Position numbers and translations under genes: made by a program. A model generated the notes under the pieces. The model saw only the letters and a program-made list of their open reading frames with translations. It ran no database searches and was not told where the DNA came from. DNA of 64,000 nucleotides from Allodiplogaster sudhausi (Eukaryota; Nematoda; Chromadorea; Rhabditida; Diplogasteridae), in assembly GCA_945643635.1 (NCBI GenBank), contig CALZFC010000018.1, positions 1,918,501 through 1,982,500 of the forward strand, written 5' to 3'. Below are positions 11,624 through 24,865 of this stretch, piece after piece (position 1 is the stretch's first letter; each line of letters opens with the position of its first letter).

Positions 11624-12966
11624 TTAACGCCGAGTTCCGTCCTCGAAGAAGACTCCGCCGTCGATGGCGCAGTACTTGGGGCAGATTCCGCGCTCTCCAG
11701 AGCCGCCGGGAGGTCCGGCGTTTCCAGGAGCACCAGGGTTGCCATCAGAACCAGGCTGGCCATCGGGGCCAGGGGGTCCCTTGGGACCGGGCTGGCCGGA
11801 ACCACCGTCCTGACCAGGCTGGCCGGGCTGGCCAGGAGGTCCCTGAGGACGGGCGCACCGGCGGGACCAGGTTGTCCAGGGACAACGGGCTGGCTCTGGG
11901 CGGGGCTTCCAGGCTCGCCAGGGGCACCGGGAGCTCCGGGTTTCCGGGAGGACCAGGGGGTCCCTTGGGTCCGGGCTGACCGGGAGAAGAGGCTCCGCCG
12001 GGAGCTCCAGGCTGTCCTGGCGCTCCAGCGTCTCCGGGGGCACCAGGCTGACCGGGAGGGCCGGGGGGTCCGGCGGGGCAAGGCTTGCAGGGAGGCGGGG
12101 TGATGGGCTCGCAAGGAGCTGAAGGCCCGCGGCCGGGGTTTCCGGGAAGGCCAGGGGCGCCGTGCTTTCCGGAGCGACCAGGCTTGCCGGGGGTTCCAGC
12201 GGGGCCAGGGGGACCGGGCAGGCAGCACGAGTCGCAGCCTCCGCCGCCACCTCCACCGCCACCGCCGCCACCGCCACCTCCAAATCCACCGCCACCGCCG
12301 CCGCCACCGAAACCACCGCCAGCGCCGCCGCCGCCTCCGAAGCCACCGCCGCCACCTCCGCTGCCACCGCCTCCGAAACCGCCGCCGCCACCTCCGGAAG
12401 AAGACTGGAACGGGTCAATTAAGGGTGGAAGTTTAAAAAAAGAGACAGATATACAAAGAGTAGAACAAGGGCATATTCATCAGAGTGAGACCAAATAATT
12501 GTAAATAAAAAGAATGACTGACCGATCCTCCGACGACGGGGGAATCTCCGTAGCCGGCCTGGCGGGCAGTGCGGTTGCCGTTGGGGACGTCCTTCAGCGT
12601 GTGCACCTCGGTCCAGATGTCCTTGGCGGATCCCTTATGGAAGAGGAATATTATTCGCTATTCTAAATCTAAGATAAGTGAATTTTATGAATACTCTTTT
12701 CGTTTTGAAGCCAAAGAACCTTCCTAACTGTACTTTCAAGTCGTTTCATCGAAATATTCTTTTAATGCAGGAGAAATAAAATGAATGAATAACAAAGACG
12801 AAACCTTGCAGAAGGTGATCTCGTTGTTCATGGTGCGCTTGACATGGTTGACGTAGTTGTAGACCATGGGGAGGGTGACGCAGACCGAGAGGACGGCGAC
12901 CACGGAGAAGGCCACGGCCGAGTAGGCCACGAAGCGATAGGCTTTGATGCGCTGCTCGAGATCCAT
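11624..12966 (-). pseudogene. Cuticle collagen copy B, frame broken by two 1-base deletions
   Basis: Exons 12966-12805 and 12633-12523 match copy A in length and phase. Exon 3 (12404-11624) is 781 bases, which is not a multiple of three. Compared with copy A, one G is missing at 11938-11940 (CCGGGTTT against CCGGGGTTT) and one C at about 11850 (GGACGGG against GGACCGGG). The Gly-X-Y phase therefore moves through all three frames. Read from the start, the frame runs into non-collagen sequence after the first deletion and stops at 11745-11747. The last Gly-X-Y blocks and the ICPKYC...FEDGTRR tail would be lost. Splice sites, TATA box and promoter are intact, so the gene may still be transcribed. 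Both changes touch short homopolymers, so assembly error is a real alternative. Confidence 0.85.
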
Positions 12967-13003
12967 GGCTGGCCTCGGTGGCTTCTTCCTCTCTCAAGCA
13001 CCC

Positions 13004-13010
13004 TTTTATA
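13004..13010 (-). promoter_or_regulatory. TATA box of collagen copy B
   Basis: TATAAAA on the minus strand, 44 bases upstream of the ATG at 12966, as in copy A. Confidence 0.75.
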
Positions 13011-13217
13011 CCCTCTGAGTTGTAATGAACTGTGTGAGAACGGGGGGAAGAACGGCGTTGCCCGAGGGAGGACAAAGACATTTAGAGGGAGGCAGAGAAG
13101 CAGAGAAAAACAGCCAAGAGGAGCGAAGAAAGGGAACGCGGAAAACTGCTTAGGAAACAAACGTTTTATTTTAACAAAAGTGCCACGGCTTGCTCGCTGG
13201 TCATAACAATCTTGTTC

Positions 13218-14852
13218 CTCTTCATCTTTGTTTTTTTCCCAAGACTCCGTTAAATTTTTTTGACATATTGCAGACCAATATTCGAATCATTTTATTTGAT
13301 TTCTTGACCCTTTAGGGTTGTACTCGTTGGCTAGATTCTCGTGGAGGTCCATTCCATTGCCGTGAAAACGCCGCCCGGGGGTTGATAGTCACGGCTCGAA
13401 GCTGGCTCCTCTTCCGTTCTAAGGATGCGCATCCTTTGCTTTTGTTCTCTCTGACATCGTATTATCATTGAGGGAATACATTGGTCACCGTTTGCGTTAT
13501 GTTAGAAGTATGCTGTATGCAAAAGTGTTGCACACGCGTATGTATGTATGTAGTTATTGCTGGAAATGAAAGACGGAGAACGATTGTATTTGGCAAAAGA
13601 ATTGCCGGACGATCATAAACAGCATTCCTTAAAAACATTGCAAAGTTAATTTGCATTTTCCTTAACAGTACCATCTTTGTGGCCATGGTACTTAGATCAA
13701 TTGAGATCTCCACGTTCTGACAATAATCAAGATGCTCGACTAAATGTCAGATTTAAAGCAATAAAAATCTTTATTTACAAACAACTTTCTTAGACACAAC
13801 CAAAAAACAAGTCAAATGCGTAGAAGGAAGTAGTCGATTTACAATCGCAAGTTGGTGGGCTCAAGAAAGAAGAAGAAGAAATTGTAGCTGCACATGGTGC
13901 CCTCTTTCGCTCACAATATAGAAACTACGGGATTTGCGGGCTGAGCAGACGCAGACTCACATATTATTGTAGGAGATAGCAAAAATAGCAAGTATTAAGG
14001 CCGGAGGGATATTCCATACGAAACACAAAAAGCACTAAGCTTGTTCGAGAGAAAGAACGTGGAAAAGAGAGAAGGCGGGAGAGGGAAACTTGTACCGGCA
14101 CATCATTTTTATCTTCTGTTGTACGTTCGAATTTCTCTCCGTGCTGGGTTGGATTCGGAAAGGTGAGGGCATCACAGAAAATGAACAAAAAGATGAAGCC
14201 CGGCGCACTTTGTTACAAAAGTCAATTTACTATTGGATCCCTCAAAAATTAGGCTGCACAGATCAAAAAGACAAATATTTGCTGAGAAAACAATACGCGG
14301 GCATTTCTAAAGAACAAATTTAGATGCAAAATATTTGCAAAAACTAAATTAAATTGAGTAATTATTTTAGGAAAATAAACGACTGAGCAATTTCTGCAAA
14401 ACAACCGGGCGCGGCAACTGAAATTCGAAGAAAGTCTATCATCATAACGAAAATAAATGCATGTTATTAAAAGAATGCAAGATATTTATATATGGATTTG
14501 ATATTTGGGGAAAAACACTGGTAAATGCAAAGCAGCAGTTCAAAAATAATAATGCATAAACGAGGGTGTTCAACTTGACCACCCAATTAAATATGTACGT
14601 TCATATATCTTTAAGCAACTTTTGGAATACAAATAAGATGCCTGAATATAAGATAAAAGCATAGAACATTAAAGAGTCTCATATGAGAGAACGGAAGCGA
14701 ATTATTCAGATATTGTGATGTTTTTGCCGGCATTGGTGCGTGGGGTTTTTCTTGTCTCGGACTAGTGATTTCGGATTTGGAAAGAGAAGTAGGAGATGTT
14801 CAGCATTCTTAGGGTAGTTTTTAGAGTGGGTACTTTTACTGTGGATATTTTT
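13218..14852. other. Gene-free spacer between collagen B and Shank
   Basis: AT-rich sequence without a convincing exon. It would contain the collagen B promoter on one side and the Shank 3' untranslated region on the other. Confidence 0.6.
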
Positions 14853-15020
14853 CTACATTGAATGATTTGTTGTTGAGCTGTTGTTATTGTTGTTGACGTG
14901 GTTGCGAATGGAAGTCTCCATCTGCTGACGGTGCGCGATGCGAGTGACGCCGAGGGAGGTGAAGGCCGCGCGGTCGAAGCGGCAGAGGGCTGCGCCGTTC
15001 ACCTGCAGAGAAAGATAGAA

Positions 15021-15052
<32 letters not shown>

Positions 15053-15064
15053 TAGAGAGAGAGA

Positions 15065-15104
<40 letters not shown>

Positions 15105-15555
15105 AGAGAGATGTGGGAGAAACAGGAAGATAGAAAAGGGGCAGAGAGGGAGGGAGAGAAACAGCGATGGAGCATATGGTGAGATGGAACCGAGAGAGAG
15201 AGGAGATGATAGAAGGATGGGAAGCAAATGAGTGAGAAAGAGAACGAGAAAACCTTTGCCCTAGCGAACGCCCCGCCGTACTCGTCGGCGAGGCCCAGCG
15301 AGGACAGCCACGCCGATACATCGCGCGCCGTCCACGCACTCACGCCTTTGACATCGAACGACGCACCCCCTGAGAGAGAAGAGGGTTAGAGAAAGAGAGA
15401 GAGAAAGACAAAGAGATAGAAAGAGAGGGAGAGAAAGAGAGAGAGAAAGATAAAGAGATAGAAAGCGAGAAAGAGAGAGAGAGAAAAAAAATAGTGATAG
15501 AAAGAGAGGGAGAAAGAGAGGGAGATAGAAAGAGAGAGAGAGAGAAAGAGAGAGA

Positions 15556-15594
<39 letters not shown>

Positions 15595-18500
15595 AATGAC
15601 AGCGCCATGGTGCACCGCAAAAGCCAACTGCCAATTGCGCAATCTCTGCCACACCAAATGCACCAGGAAGGAGTGAAGCAGATTCTCTAATTTAATCGCG
15701 CTTTCTCGGAAAGGAGCAGACAAAAAGCACGTCGGAGGGTCATCACTCAAAATATTCAGTTTTCACAAGGTGAAGGCTAATTTTGAGATGTATAATTTGC
15801 CTCCACCAAGAAAATGCTCGTGAGTGGCCCCAAGGGGCCTCGCAAGGAAGCGTCTGAAAAGGGTCGCGACCGTTGCAGTGATCGTCGCCGTCCGAGTCGC
15901 CCGTGCCCGAGTCGGGGTCGCAGTCATAATCCACGGGGGGCAGGGGAGGCTCGATGATGCGGCGCACCGACGCATCCGACGACGAGCAGCCGGACAGGGT
16001 CGACAGCGATGACGTCACCGACATCTGATAGAGAGAGAGGGGGTGGAGTGCAGAGAGAGCCAAAGAAAGAGAGGGAGAGAAGAGAGTGGACAAAGAGAGC
16101 GAAAGAAAGAGAGGGAGAGGAGAGAGAGTGGGCAGAGAGAGCGAAAGAAAGAGAGAGAGAGTGGACAGAGTAGACATGTGAAGTGCAACGACATCAACAA
16201 GAATGAAGCAGTTATTATAGCAGCACGCACACCGACCAGCGAGGCATCCAGCTCGGAGCCAAAGAGATGATTATAGTGCGCCTACCGTATCCATGGCACT
16301 CCTGGTCGCTCTCTGTGCGCCGGCGGCTGCGCCCGTGGCGTAGCAGCTCTCCTCGATTTGGGCGCTAATGAGCGCGACGCGGTGAGTGGCCGAGGCAGAG
16401 GAGGAGACTGAAAGGGCACAACGGGGATACAACAAAGAAGACGAAGAACGTCTTCAACACTCGTTGTGCGATTCTCTGGTGCACTACTCCAGTTTCTCTC
16501 TCTCTCCCTCTCTTTCGTGCTCTCTCTCTCCTCTCTCTCGTTCTCTCTTGTTCTCTCTTGTTCTCTCATCCTCCCTCACCATTCCCGAAAGTGGCGGGGC
16601 TGCCAGCAACGGGAGTCACGTCGTTGTCATCATCATCGTTGATGGTGGAGAAGTGGGGCGGCGCCGGAGAGGAAGACGTGCCGTGAGAGGTCTCCCCGTA
16701 CTCGGACGGCTCCAGCGAGGTGCGCGATGAAGTGTAGCTGCAATGGTATCTTCACTCGCCTTCTCGCTCTCTTTCTCACCCCTCCTTCTCTCTCTCTCTC
16801 TCTCTGTCTGTCTCTCTCTTTCTTTCTCTCTCTTTTCTTCCCTGTCTCTCTCTCTCTCAGATTCTCTCTCGCCTACTCACCCGCTGTCTTTCTTCTGGGC
16901 GAAGCTGCTATTGACGGGTGGCGAATGCTGTGACTTGGTGGCCGCTGGATTCTGGGCTGGCACCGTCTCGCGCACTGACTCGCGGAGGGACAGACCAGAC
17001 AAACTGCTGGAAGAGAGATAGAGGACAGAAAGAGAGAGAATGAGAGAGAGGGAGAGAGCATGAGAGAGAGGATAGAAAGAGAGAGAATGAGAGAGAGAGG
17101 GAGAGAGCATGAGAGAGAGAGGATAGAAAGAGAGAGAATGAGAGAGAGGGAGAGAGCATGAGAGACAGAGAAGAAGTAGGCTGAGAATAGTTAATTGAGC
17201 AAGGCAACAACGGAGAAAGAACTTTGTAATGATAAGAAATGGCCAGAAAAGAGTCCTTGTGATTCTGGAATGTCACCACAATATAAAATCGCTGTATTCC
17301 AACCTCGTGGTGCTATTCTCCGCCTTGCATTCTTCGTCGTCGTCGTCAATGCAAATCTTTAAAAATCTACTTTAAAAAAAAACATATGATACCTTCAAAT
17401 AATCGATAGGAAAATTCAGAATTGTTTAGTAGAACATAAATTGTATTCTCCGTCTAAAATGAACCTTGCTCCGTCGCTTCGCAAGCGCGTTCCTCAGATC
17501 GGTCTGGAAGTCGGGCGACGTATTCGACGTGGATGGGACGGCGCGGTTCGGCTGCGCCCTATAATCATTCTACTTATATGTACTTATTTTTCGTTTAGTT
17601 AATTAAGAGATGAGATTCGGAAAAGCACTCTTCATCGGATGCGCGTAAACGAAATAAATTTGAAATGCTATTTATTTATTTTATTCAATACAAAACATAA
17701 ACAATAGATATGGTAAAGAAAACGACCTGTCGTGACTGGTCTTGTTGAGCTTGACGGACTTGAGTGCCTCGGCCATGCCAGGCGGGCCGCAAGGGGGCGC
17801 CGCGTGACTCACAGAAGCCTTGAAGTCAGGAGGAAGCGGCGGCGGCGGTGGAGGCGGCGTATTCGAGGACTGCAAATATCCATTTTTTCTTCTTATTTTT
17901 TTGGTCATTTGTACATATGTACATATATATGAACATATGTATACAACCCTATAATTAATTTTTATGATTTTAAATACATATTAATGATACTCACATTTCC
18001 GCTAACCTGAGTGGGTGGCGGCAGCGGCGGTGGCGGCGGTGGCGGGGGCGGAGGGGGCGGAGCAGGCGCAGAGGAGGCGGGGCTAGAGACGGGCGCGGCC
18101 ACTACTGCCACTCTCGACGTCGACGCGTACACACTTGCGGGCGGCGGAGGCGGAGGAGGCGGGGTCTAAGAAATTATTTTGTAATTGCGTATTTTAAAAA
18201 AATTTCATTTTTTACACATTAAAAGGAAGTAAAATACACTTTTTCTCAAGGTCAAATAATAAAAGAAATCCTCGAAAAGCTCATTCTACACTATGTAAAA
18301 TGACTAACCTTTGGCCTGCTGGTCGGCCGGAATGGCCTGGAGTAGTCGGAGCCGACATCGGAGCCGGCCGGAGTCGTCGGAGTCGACTCGGCTCCTCCGC
18401 CGATCGAGAAGTGCGGCAGATCGGGCGACGACGCGGCGTACGTCTTCATCGGACTGCCGTAGATGGAGTTGAGTGGCTGCTGGGGCGAGGCCGCCTGCTG

Positions 18501-21500
18501 ATAGTAATGTTGGTGGTGATAGTGACTGTGAGCGGAGGCCGAGTGGTGCAGCTGTTGCTGGTGCTGCTGCTGCTGGCTCGGCGCCTGGAAAGAAGAGAAT
18601 ACAATTAGGCGCACAATTCTTAAAACAATCTATTCAAGCTGAGTAAAAATTTAAATTTTTTTTCTCATAAATATCGATTATCAAAATGATTGCTCTCTTG
18701 CCTGATAGTCGTAGGGAAGGCGCGGAAGGCCGGCCGGACACGGCGCGGGCACGCGTTTCCGTCTCTTGAGATCCGCGACCGAAGTGAACTTTTTTGGCGA
18801 CTGCCCGTTCAGCTCCTGCAAGCTGGAGACGTGTGCGAGTCTCACAGACGGAGTATGGTGCAAGCTTTTAACTGGTAAATGTTTTCCGCTTTTAAAATTC
18901 ATGATTTCTTTTCCAAGTAGAAAAGCGATGTAACATGCATTATTCGAAAGAATGTTTAGAATAGCATGACCGGCTGACATGTTCGTATGGCATGGCCGGA
19001 TGAGCTCCGGCTGCTGCCGCCGCCTGTCCTTGTCGAATCATCAGCGTCTCGAGCTCGGCGGCCGATATCCGTCTTCAATTCGTTTAACATGATATCAATA
19101 AATTATGTTAACATGAAAGTTAATTATTTTAATTACATATAAAAAAAAAATAATAATTCGAAACCTTGAAGCGGTCGGTCGATGCGAGACGGATGCGCAG
19201 CGGCCATTGGGGGCGTAGTACTCTTCCATCTCTCCAACTGAAATTTAAAATAAATATTTTCCTGACAACCCCTTAAAGGGTGCAGCTAATGCAACTCAAA
19301 AAAAGGAAATAAGAATAAGAAAAAAAAATCGATAAACGGATATTGCTGAAAAGCATGAAGGCAAATAAAATAATTTGGAGGGGACTCACGCTGTGAGCCT
19401 TATAAATAATAAAGAAAAAGAAGAGATATAAGCACATTTAGAGCTAGCTTTTAAATCGAACAATGCTACGAAAAAGAAATAATGGCAGCAGCTCATGGCG
19501 CGGCATTTTCATATTTCAATTTTAGTGCGCCCTCCGACCGTTCATTCCGGACGGAGGGAAACGGTAGCCTTGAGGCGTGCGCATTGAGAGCGACGTTGAA
19601 GGCATACGCTGCGGTGGAGGCGGTGGCAGGCCGACTCGGCCAACTGAAAGGGGCGGGGCTTGGGTGGGTTACGGTAGGAATGGCACTAAAAGTGCTCAAA
19701 GACATCTGTGTGCATGCTACAACACATCTGAACGTGGTGCTGAAATTTCATCATAAACTTCTATCTCTCTCTCTATCTCTCTCTCTATCTATATTCCACC
19801 TACACCGATGAAACTCAAAAGTTGGCAATAGCAATAGACAAAATACCAAAGTGAAATAATCTTAAAAGACACGCCTTATGCAACAAAAATTCAGCGCCTG
19901 GCAGCCTCACGGACACACAGAAAATATATTTGGCAGGAAATGCACAATGTTTAAAACGCACCAGACTGATGCCTGCGGCCGGCCGAAATGCTGCCTGGAT
20001 GGTACGGCCCGTTCGCTTCCACCGTTATCACCTAAATTATTTTGTATACTTGTTTATGTATATTCTCTTATTGTTAGAAATAATATATGTACATATCTCG
20101 GCATAGGCGAATGAATAAATCCCTACTAAGAAAAGTAAAAGTATGGATTGACAGAAATATATGTGCCTTGAGAGTGATTGTGTCGCCGGCCTGCTGAATG
20201 AGCCGGACGACCTCCTCGTGGCTGGCACGCGACACATCGACGCCGTCGATGCCGAGGAGGAAGTCGCCGGGGCGAAGGCCGGCACGCATAGCCATCCCTG
20301 AAGCGAGAGCCATTCTTTCTTCTCGCCTTTTCATCAGCGTCATCAATGAACTATGCAAATGAGTGCGCTGATATCCCTGCACAGATCACAAAAGATGCTC
20401 GAACCGCTCATGTCCACGCCTTCGAAGAACTGCAGGCCGGGCACGAGGGGAGACGGCTCGAAGGCCATCGCGGCTTCCGCATCTTAAAAAAAAACATTAT
20501 ATTACATTGCCTAACAGGAACTTCAACTTTTTGTCATGAAAATACCAGCAAATAAAGTTTTGAAAAGACTGACGCTTGGCGCCGCGAAGAATGAAGCCGA
20601 AACCCTTGGGGCCACGCGGAATCACGAGGATACGAGGCAGATTAGCTCTGAAATTGGTGTCGTCCTGCCACAGCCCCTTCTTTCTCTCTCATGTTCTCTA
20701 CCTATCTCTCTATCTTTTCTCGCTCTCGTTCTCTCTCCTCTCTGCCTCACTCCCTAGTGAAGTTGTTTGAAAATTTTTTCAAATGCTGTCAGTTTTGAAG
20801 AAGCGGTGAGGAGTAGGCTCGGCTAGCAAATTGCTTTTGACAATATGCTCCTTACTCATGTCCTGCACTAGGCGGCCGGACGTTGTCAGGTGCGTATCTC
20901 CTCATGGTTCCGTACTCGCTGCCCGATGCAACTGTTGCCCGAGACGGAGAAGGGGAAGGTGCAATCTGAGGGATTAATTTATTACTAGCTATTACTTATT
21001 TTTTGAATGTCATACAAATAATATATATTTTTATAAATCCATGAAAGATCACGAACAAGTGATCTATCCTAAAATTAAGCTCTAAATAGAGATCTCCTAA
21101 CCGGAATGCCCTGAGGTGTACGGTAGTCACCACCGGTGGCTGCCGAGTAGAGAGAAGAGGAGGAGAGAGAGCGACGACGAGAGAGTGTGGTGGAGGAGAG
21201 ACGCCGACGAGTCGAGTATTGCGGGGTGCCGCGGTAAGGAACTAGAACATATTGGTGTAAAAGATCTTTGTCATTTTCTTTAGTAATTCGACTTCAGCAT
21301 CAAAAGATATAAGATCGCAAAGGATAAGACGAATCTTACTGCTCATTTTCTTCAAATACAACTGTGCATTTTCTTCTACGTAAAATTTTCTAAATTGAAC
21401 GACTCTGCAGAAACCATTTATGGAAAACGTTTAAGGGAGAAATGTTAATTGAATGTTGCTTTGGATATACATACATAGATGAAGTAAAGAACACAAACCA

Positions 21501-21664
21501 CTGGCAGTCGGCGAATGGCTGGCGATGACCTCGGCGACGGCGGAGTTCCCGACGATGTGAGAGACGTGCAGGGCAGTCTGGCCCTGCTTGTTCACGCTCT
21601 GGTGGGACGCTCCACGGAAGAGGAGCACACGCGCACACTCGGGTCTGCATGGAGAGAGAGCGAG

Positions 21665-21718
<54 letters not shown>

Positions 21719-21737
21719 TTGAGAAAGAGAGAGAGTT

Positions 21738-21785
<48 letters not shown>

Positions 21786-23319
21786 GGAAAAGAGAGGAAT
21801 GGAGCGAGCATTTAAGTAGACACAAGATGAGAGTGTGAGAGAAAGAGAAAGAAGGCACTCAAAAGATGAAGACTGATAAAGTGATAAGGAAATAGTGCAA
21901 ATAGCAGTATTTGAATAGTGTGACTAAGTAGTAAGTGATGGAACATGTAACCATGATGTACCTATTGTTGACGGCGGCGACATGGAGAGGAGTGTTGCCG
22001 TTGACGTTCTCGGCGTCGGCGGAAGCGCCGTAGTAGAGAAGGTGCTCGACGTGCTTCACGAGCCCGTTCTTGCACGCCTACAAAGATCATCGCCGTCAAA
22101 AACGCTTGTATTTTTTTTTTTTACGATTTTTGTATGTTAACTAAACACTTTAAAAACAGCGGTATTTTTTTTCTTTATATACATAGGTAACATTTTTTCA
22201 GCGATGAGGGGCTTCCCAGCCAAACGTCGAAAATTTTAATTGTTAACGCGTTATATGTATTTTTAATTGTGCGTATAAACATGTTATGTCTGACCGCTTG
22301 AGATAAAACAGTCTTTTGACGAAATCCTCGAATACTAGCAGATGCGAGATCACTTACGCTCCAAAATCACACAAATTCCAAGTATGCCGCAAGTAAACAA
22401 TCCAATTCTTGGTAGACTCTCGCTATCAATGAAGGGCCATAGCAAATAGAAAGGAGAGGAAAAGGAGTGGTCCGACAGAGAAAGAAAGACAAAAAGAAAG
22501 AGAGATATAGAGAGAGAGCGAGGGAGAGAGAGATAGATGAATAATGAGAGAGTACATGGCGAAGAGAGATGCGAAACAACATGAAGAGAGCCCTGGAGGG
22601 TAGAAATTTGTGCTAGTCTATGTTTGTCATTATGTGCCCCTCACTAGAGCGACAGAAAGCCACCATTCTCTTTATCTCTCTTTCACTCTCTCTCTCTCTC
22701 GCTCCGAATTCTGGAAGAGGATAAAACGACAAAGGAGAGAACAGAATGAAAGATCAAGGATAACTGAGAGACTGCTCAGTATCGAGAATACACCAGAGGG
22801 GCATTCAGAAGAAATGGCCAAGGCTAACGAGACGGGAATGCAGTGGAATCGGAAGGAGGAGATGATTGTTGATTGGGTAGTGCATGAAAGGAGAGAGAGA
22901 GAGAGAGAGAGAGTGAGAGAGAGAGAGAGAGATGAAACAAGAGACAGAGAAGGGCAGAGTAATGAAAATATAGTGAGAACAACGAATGATACTCCAGAGC
23001 GAGACACACGAATTCGTTGAAAGTTCTACTTGACGTAAAAATTTGTACTTAGACCATAGAACAAAAGAAGTCCGCTGCTGGAGGAAGGCAAAAAAAAAGA
23101 TGAAGAAGCATGCTACCTCTCGGTTTAGACGTAGCCTAGCCAGATAAGGACGAGAAGAGGAAGACGTCCAAACGAAGCAGGAGTCAGACAGAAGGGGAGT
23201 GGGAGAGAACGAGAGCGCAGAGAGAGAGAGAGAGAGACGGAGTAAAGTTGGCATTGTACACACTTGGGATGAAGCATCTCTAAGACAATACATACACCGG
23301 CTCAAAGTGACAGTGAATT

Positions 23320-23379
<60 letters not shown>

Positions 23380-23628
23380 GGAGAGAGGCAAGCGAAAGGG
23401 AGAGAGAACAGAGTAAAAGAAGATGAGAGAGAGTCAGATACGGAGAAAGAAGGAAAGCAAGAGAGCAGTACTCCCAAGCCTGAGGAGGCAACTCTTTCCC
23501 GCTCCCCTCTCGGAAGGGAAGGGAGGACACGGCAGTGGACTGGATTGGAAGAGGAGAAGCAGGAAGGAGGAGCTGAAGAGTACGCAAGGGCCTAAGGCAG
23601 TCCTAAGGAAAGTTACGAACGAGTCAGT

Positions 23629-23672
<44 letters not shown>

Positions 23673-24481
23673 AGAGAAAGAAAAAGAGAGTGACAGACAG
23701 ACAGGATATACAAAGCGAGCAAATGAAAGAGAACAAGAAAAAGAAATGAGGGAGAGAAAAGAAGGAGATAGAGTTAGAGGAAGACAGTGAAAATGAAAGG
23801 AGTACAGGGAACGCATGCAGACGAACGAGCCCTCTTTTCGAAGAAAATTCGACTTGCAATTTGACTGCTTGACGGAAGAGCAGCATTGAATGTCACGCGC
23901 TACTTGACCTCTTTGAAGAAACAGACGATGTTGTTACAGGGCATTTACCCTCTGTCGCATTTGGGATTATTCGAGGTTAGTCTCGTAAAAAAGGACTGCC
24001 ATGAGGGAAGCAACAAGGGACATTTTAAATATGAATAACTGAAAATAAATCTCTGAGAATATAACAGCAATCATGGCAGAGGTAAGATAACACGAATAAT
24101 GGATGAGAGCAAAGCAAGAAACGGATCTTTCATCAATGAAATAGGATATGAAAGTGGAGCTGAAATATGGGTGCAGTGCACATGCATAGAAACGGTAGTC
24201 TCTGGTTGGTGGCAGCTTGGAGACTTCATTCGGAACCCTGAGGGCACATTCCCGTAATGCCCATCTTGCTCTGAGGACCCTCCTCTCACTCTAACTCTCT
24301 CTCTCTCTTTTTCTCTCTCTTTCTCTCTCGCTGGATTATAAAAGCGGTCTCCTTGATGAGTGTCAAAACACAGGGCGATTAGCTGCGCAAGCAACCCACA
24401 GGAGGAGCCTGCTCCTCCTCCTCTGTGCACAACGACTGAATGTTCGCTCCGCTTTGGCCACCACCCGGGAGAGATAGCTGG

Positions 24482-24528
<47 letters not shown>

Positions 24529-24833
24529 TAGGGAAAGAAAAAGAAAGATTCTCTTGTTTTCCGATGGAGGTGAGCCAGGGGATGAATGAGAGAGAGAGAG
24601 AGAGAGAGCGAGAGAGAAAGAGAAACTGCCTAGCGTATGGTTGGTTCCTCCGCGCGTCCTCCTTCATTCCGTCCCATTCGGCAACAACACGAAAAGCCCC
24701 TCTTTCGCTTCCTTTTGCTGTGGGTGCCCCTACAGGGACGAGAAAGAAAGGGGGAGAAGGAGAGAGAAAGAGAGAGCGAGAAATTGAGTGAGTAACGTAG
24801 AAAGAGATTGAAGTGAGAGAGAGGAAGAGTGAA

Positions 24834-24865
<32 letters not shown>

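Larger units (their letters stand above)
11524..13217 (-). repeat. Collagen duplication unit, copy B
   Basis: Near-identical to 6180-7830. Intron 1 carries about 50 extra bases (12694-12755), and the Gly-rich part of exon 3 is longer by a multiple of three. Confidence 0.9.

Noticed and set aside
16236..16260. Possible 15-base microexon (LDASL) in the last part of Shank
   Set aside because: The flanking exons 16407-16286 and 16024-15871 already join in phase, and the upstream intron would be about 35 bases.
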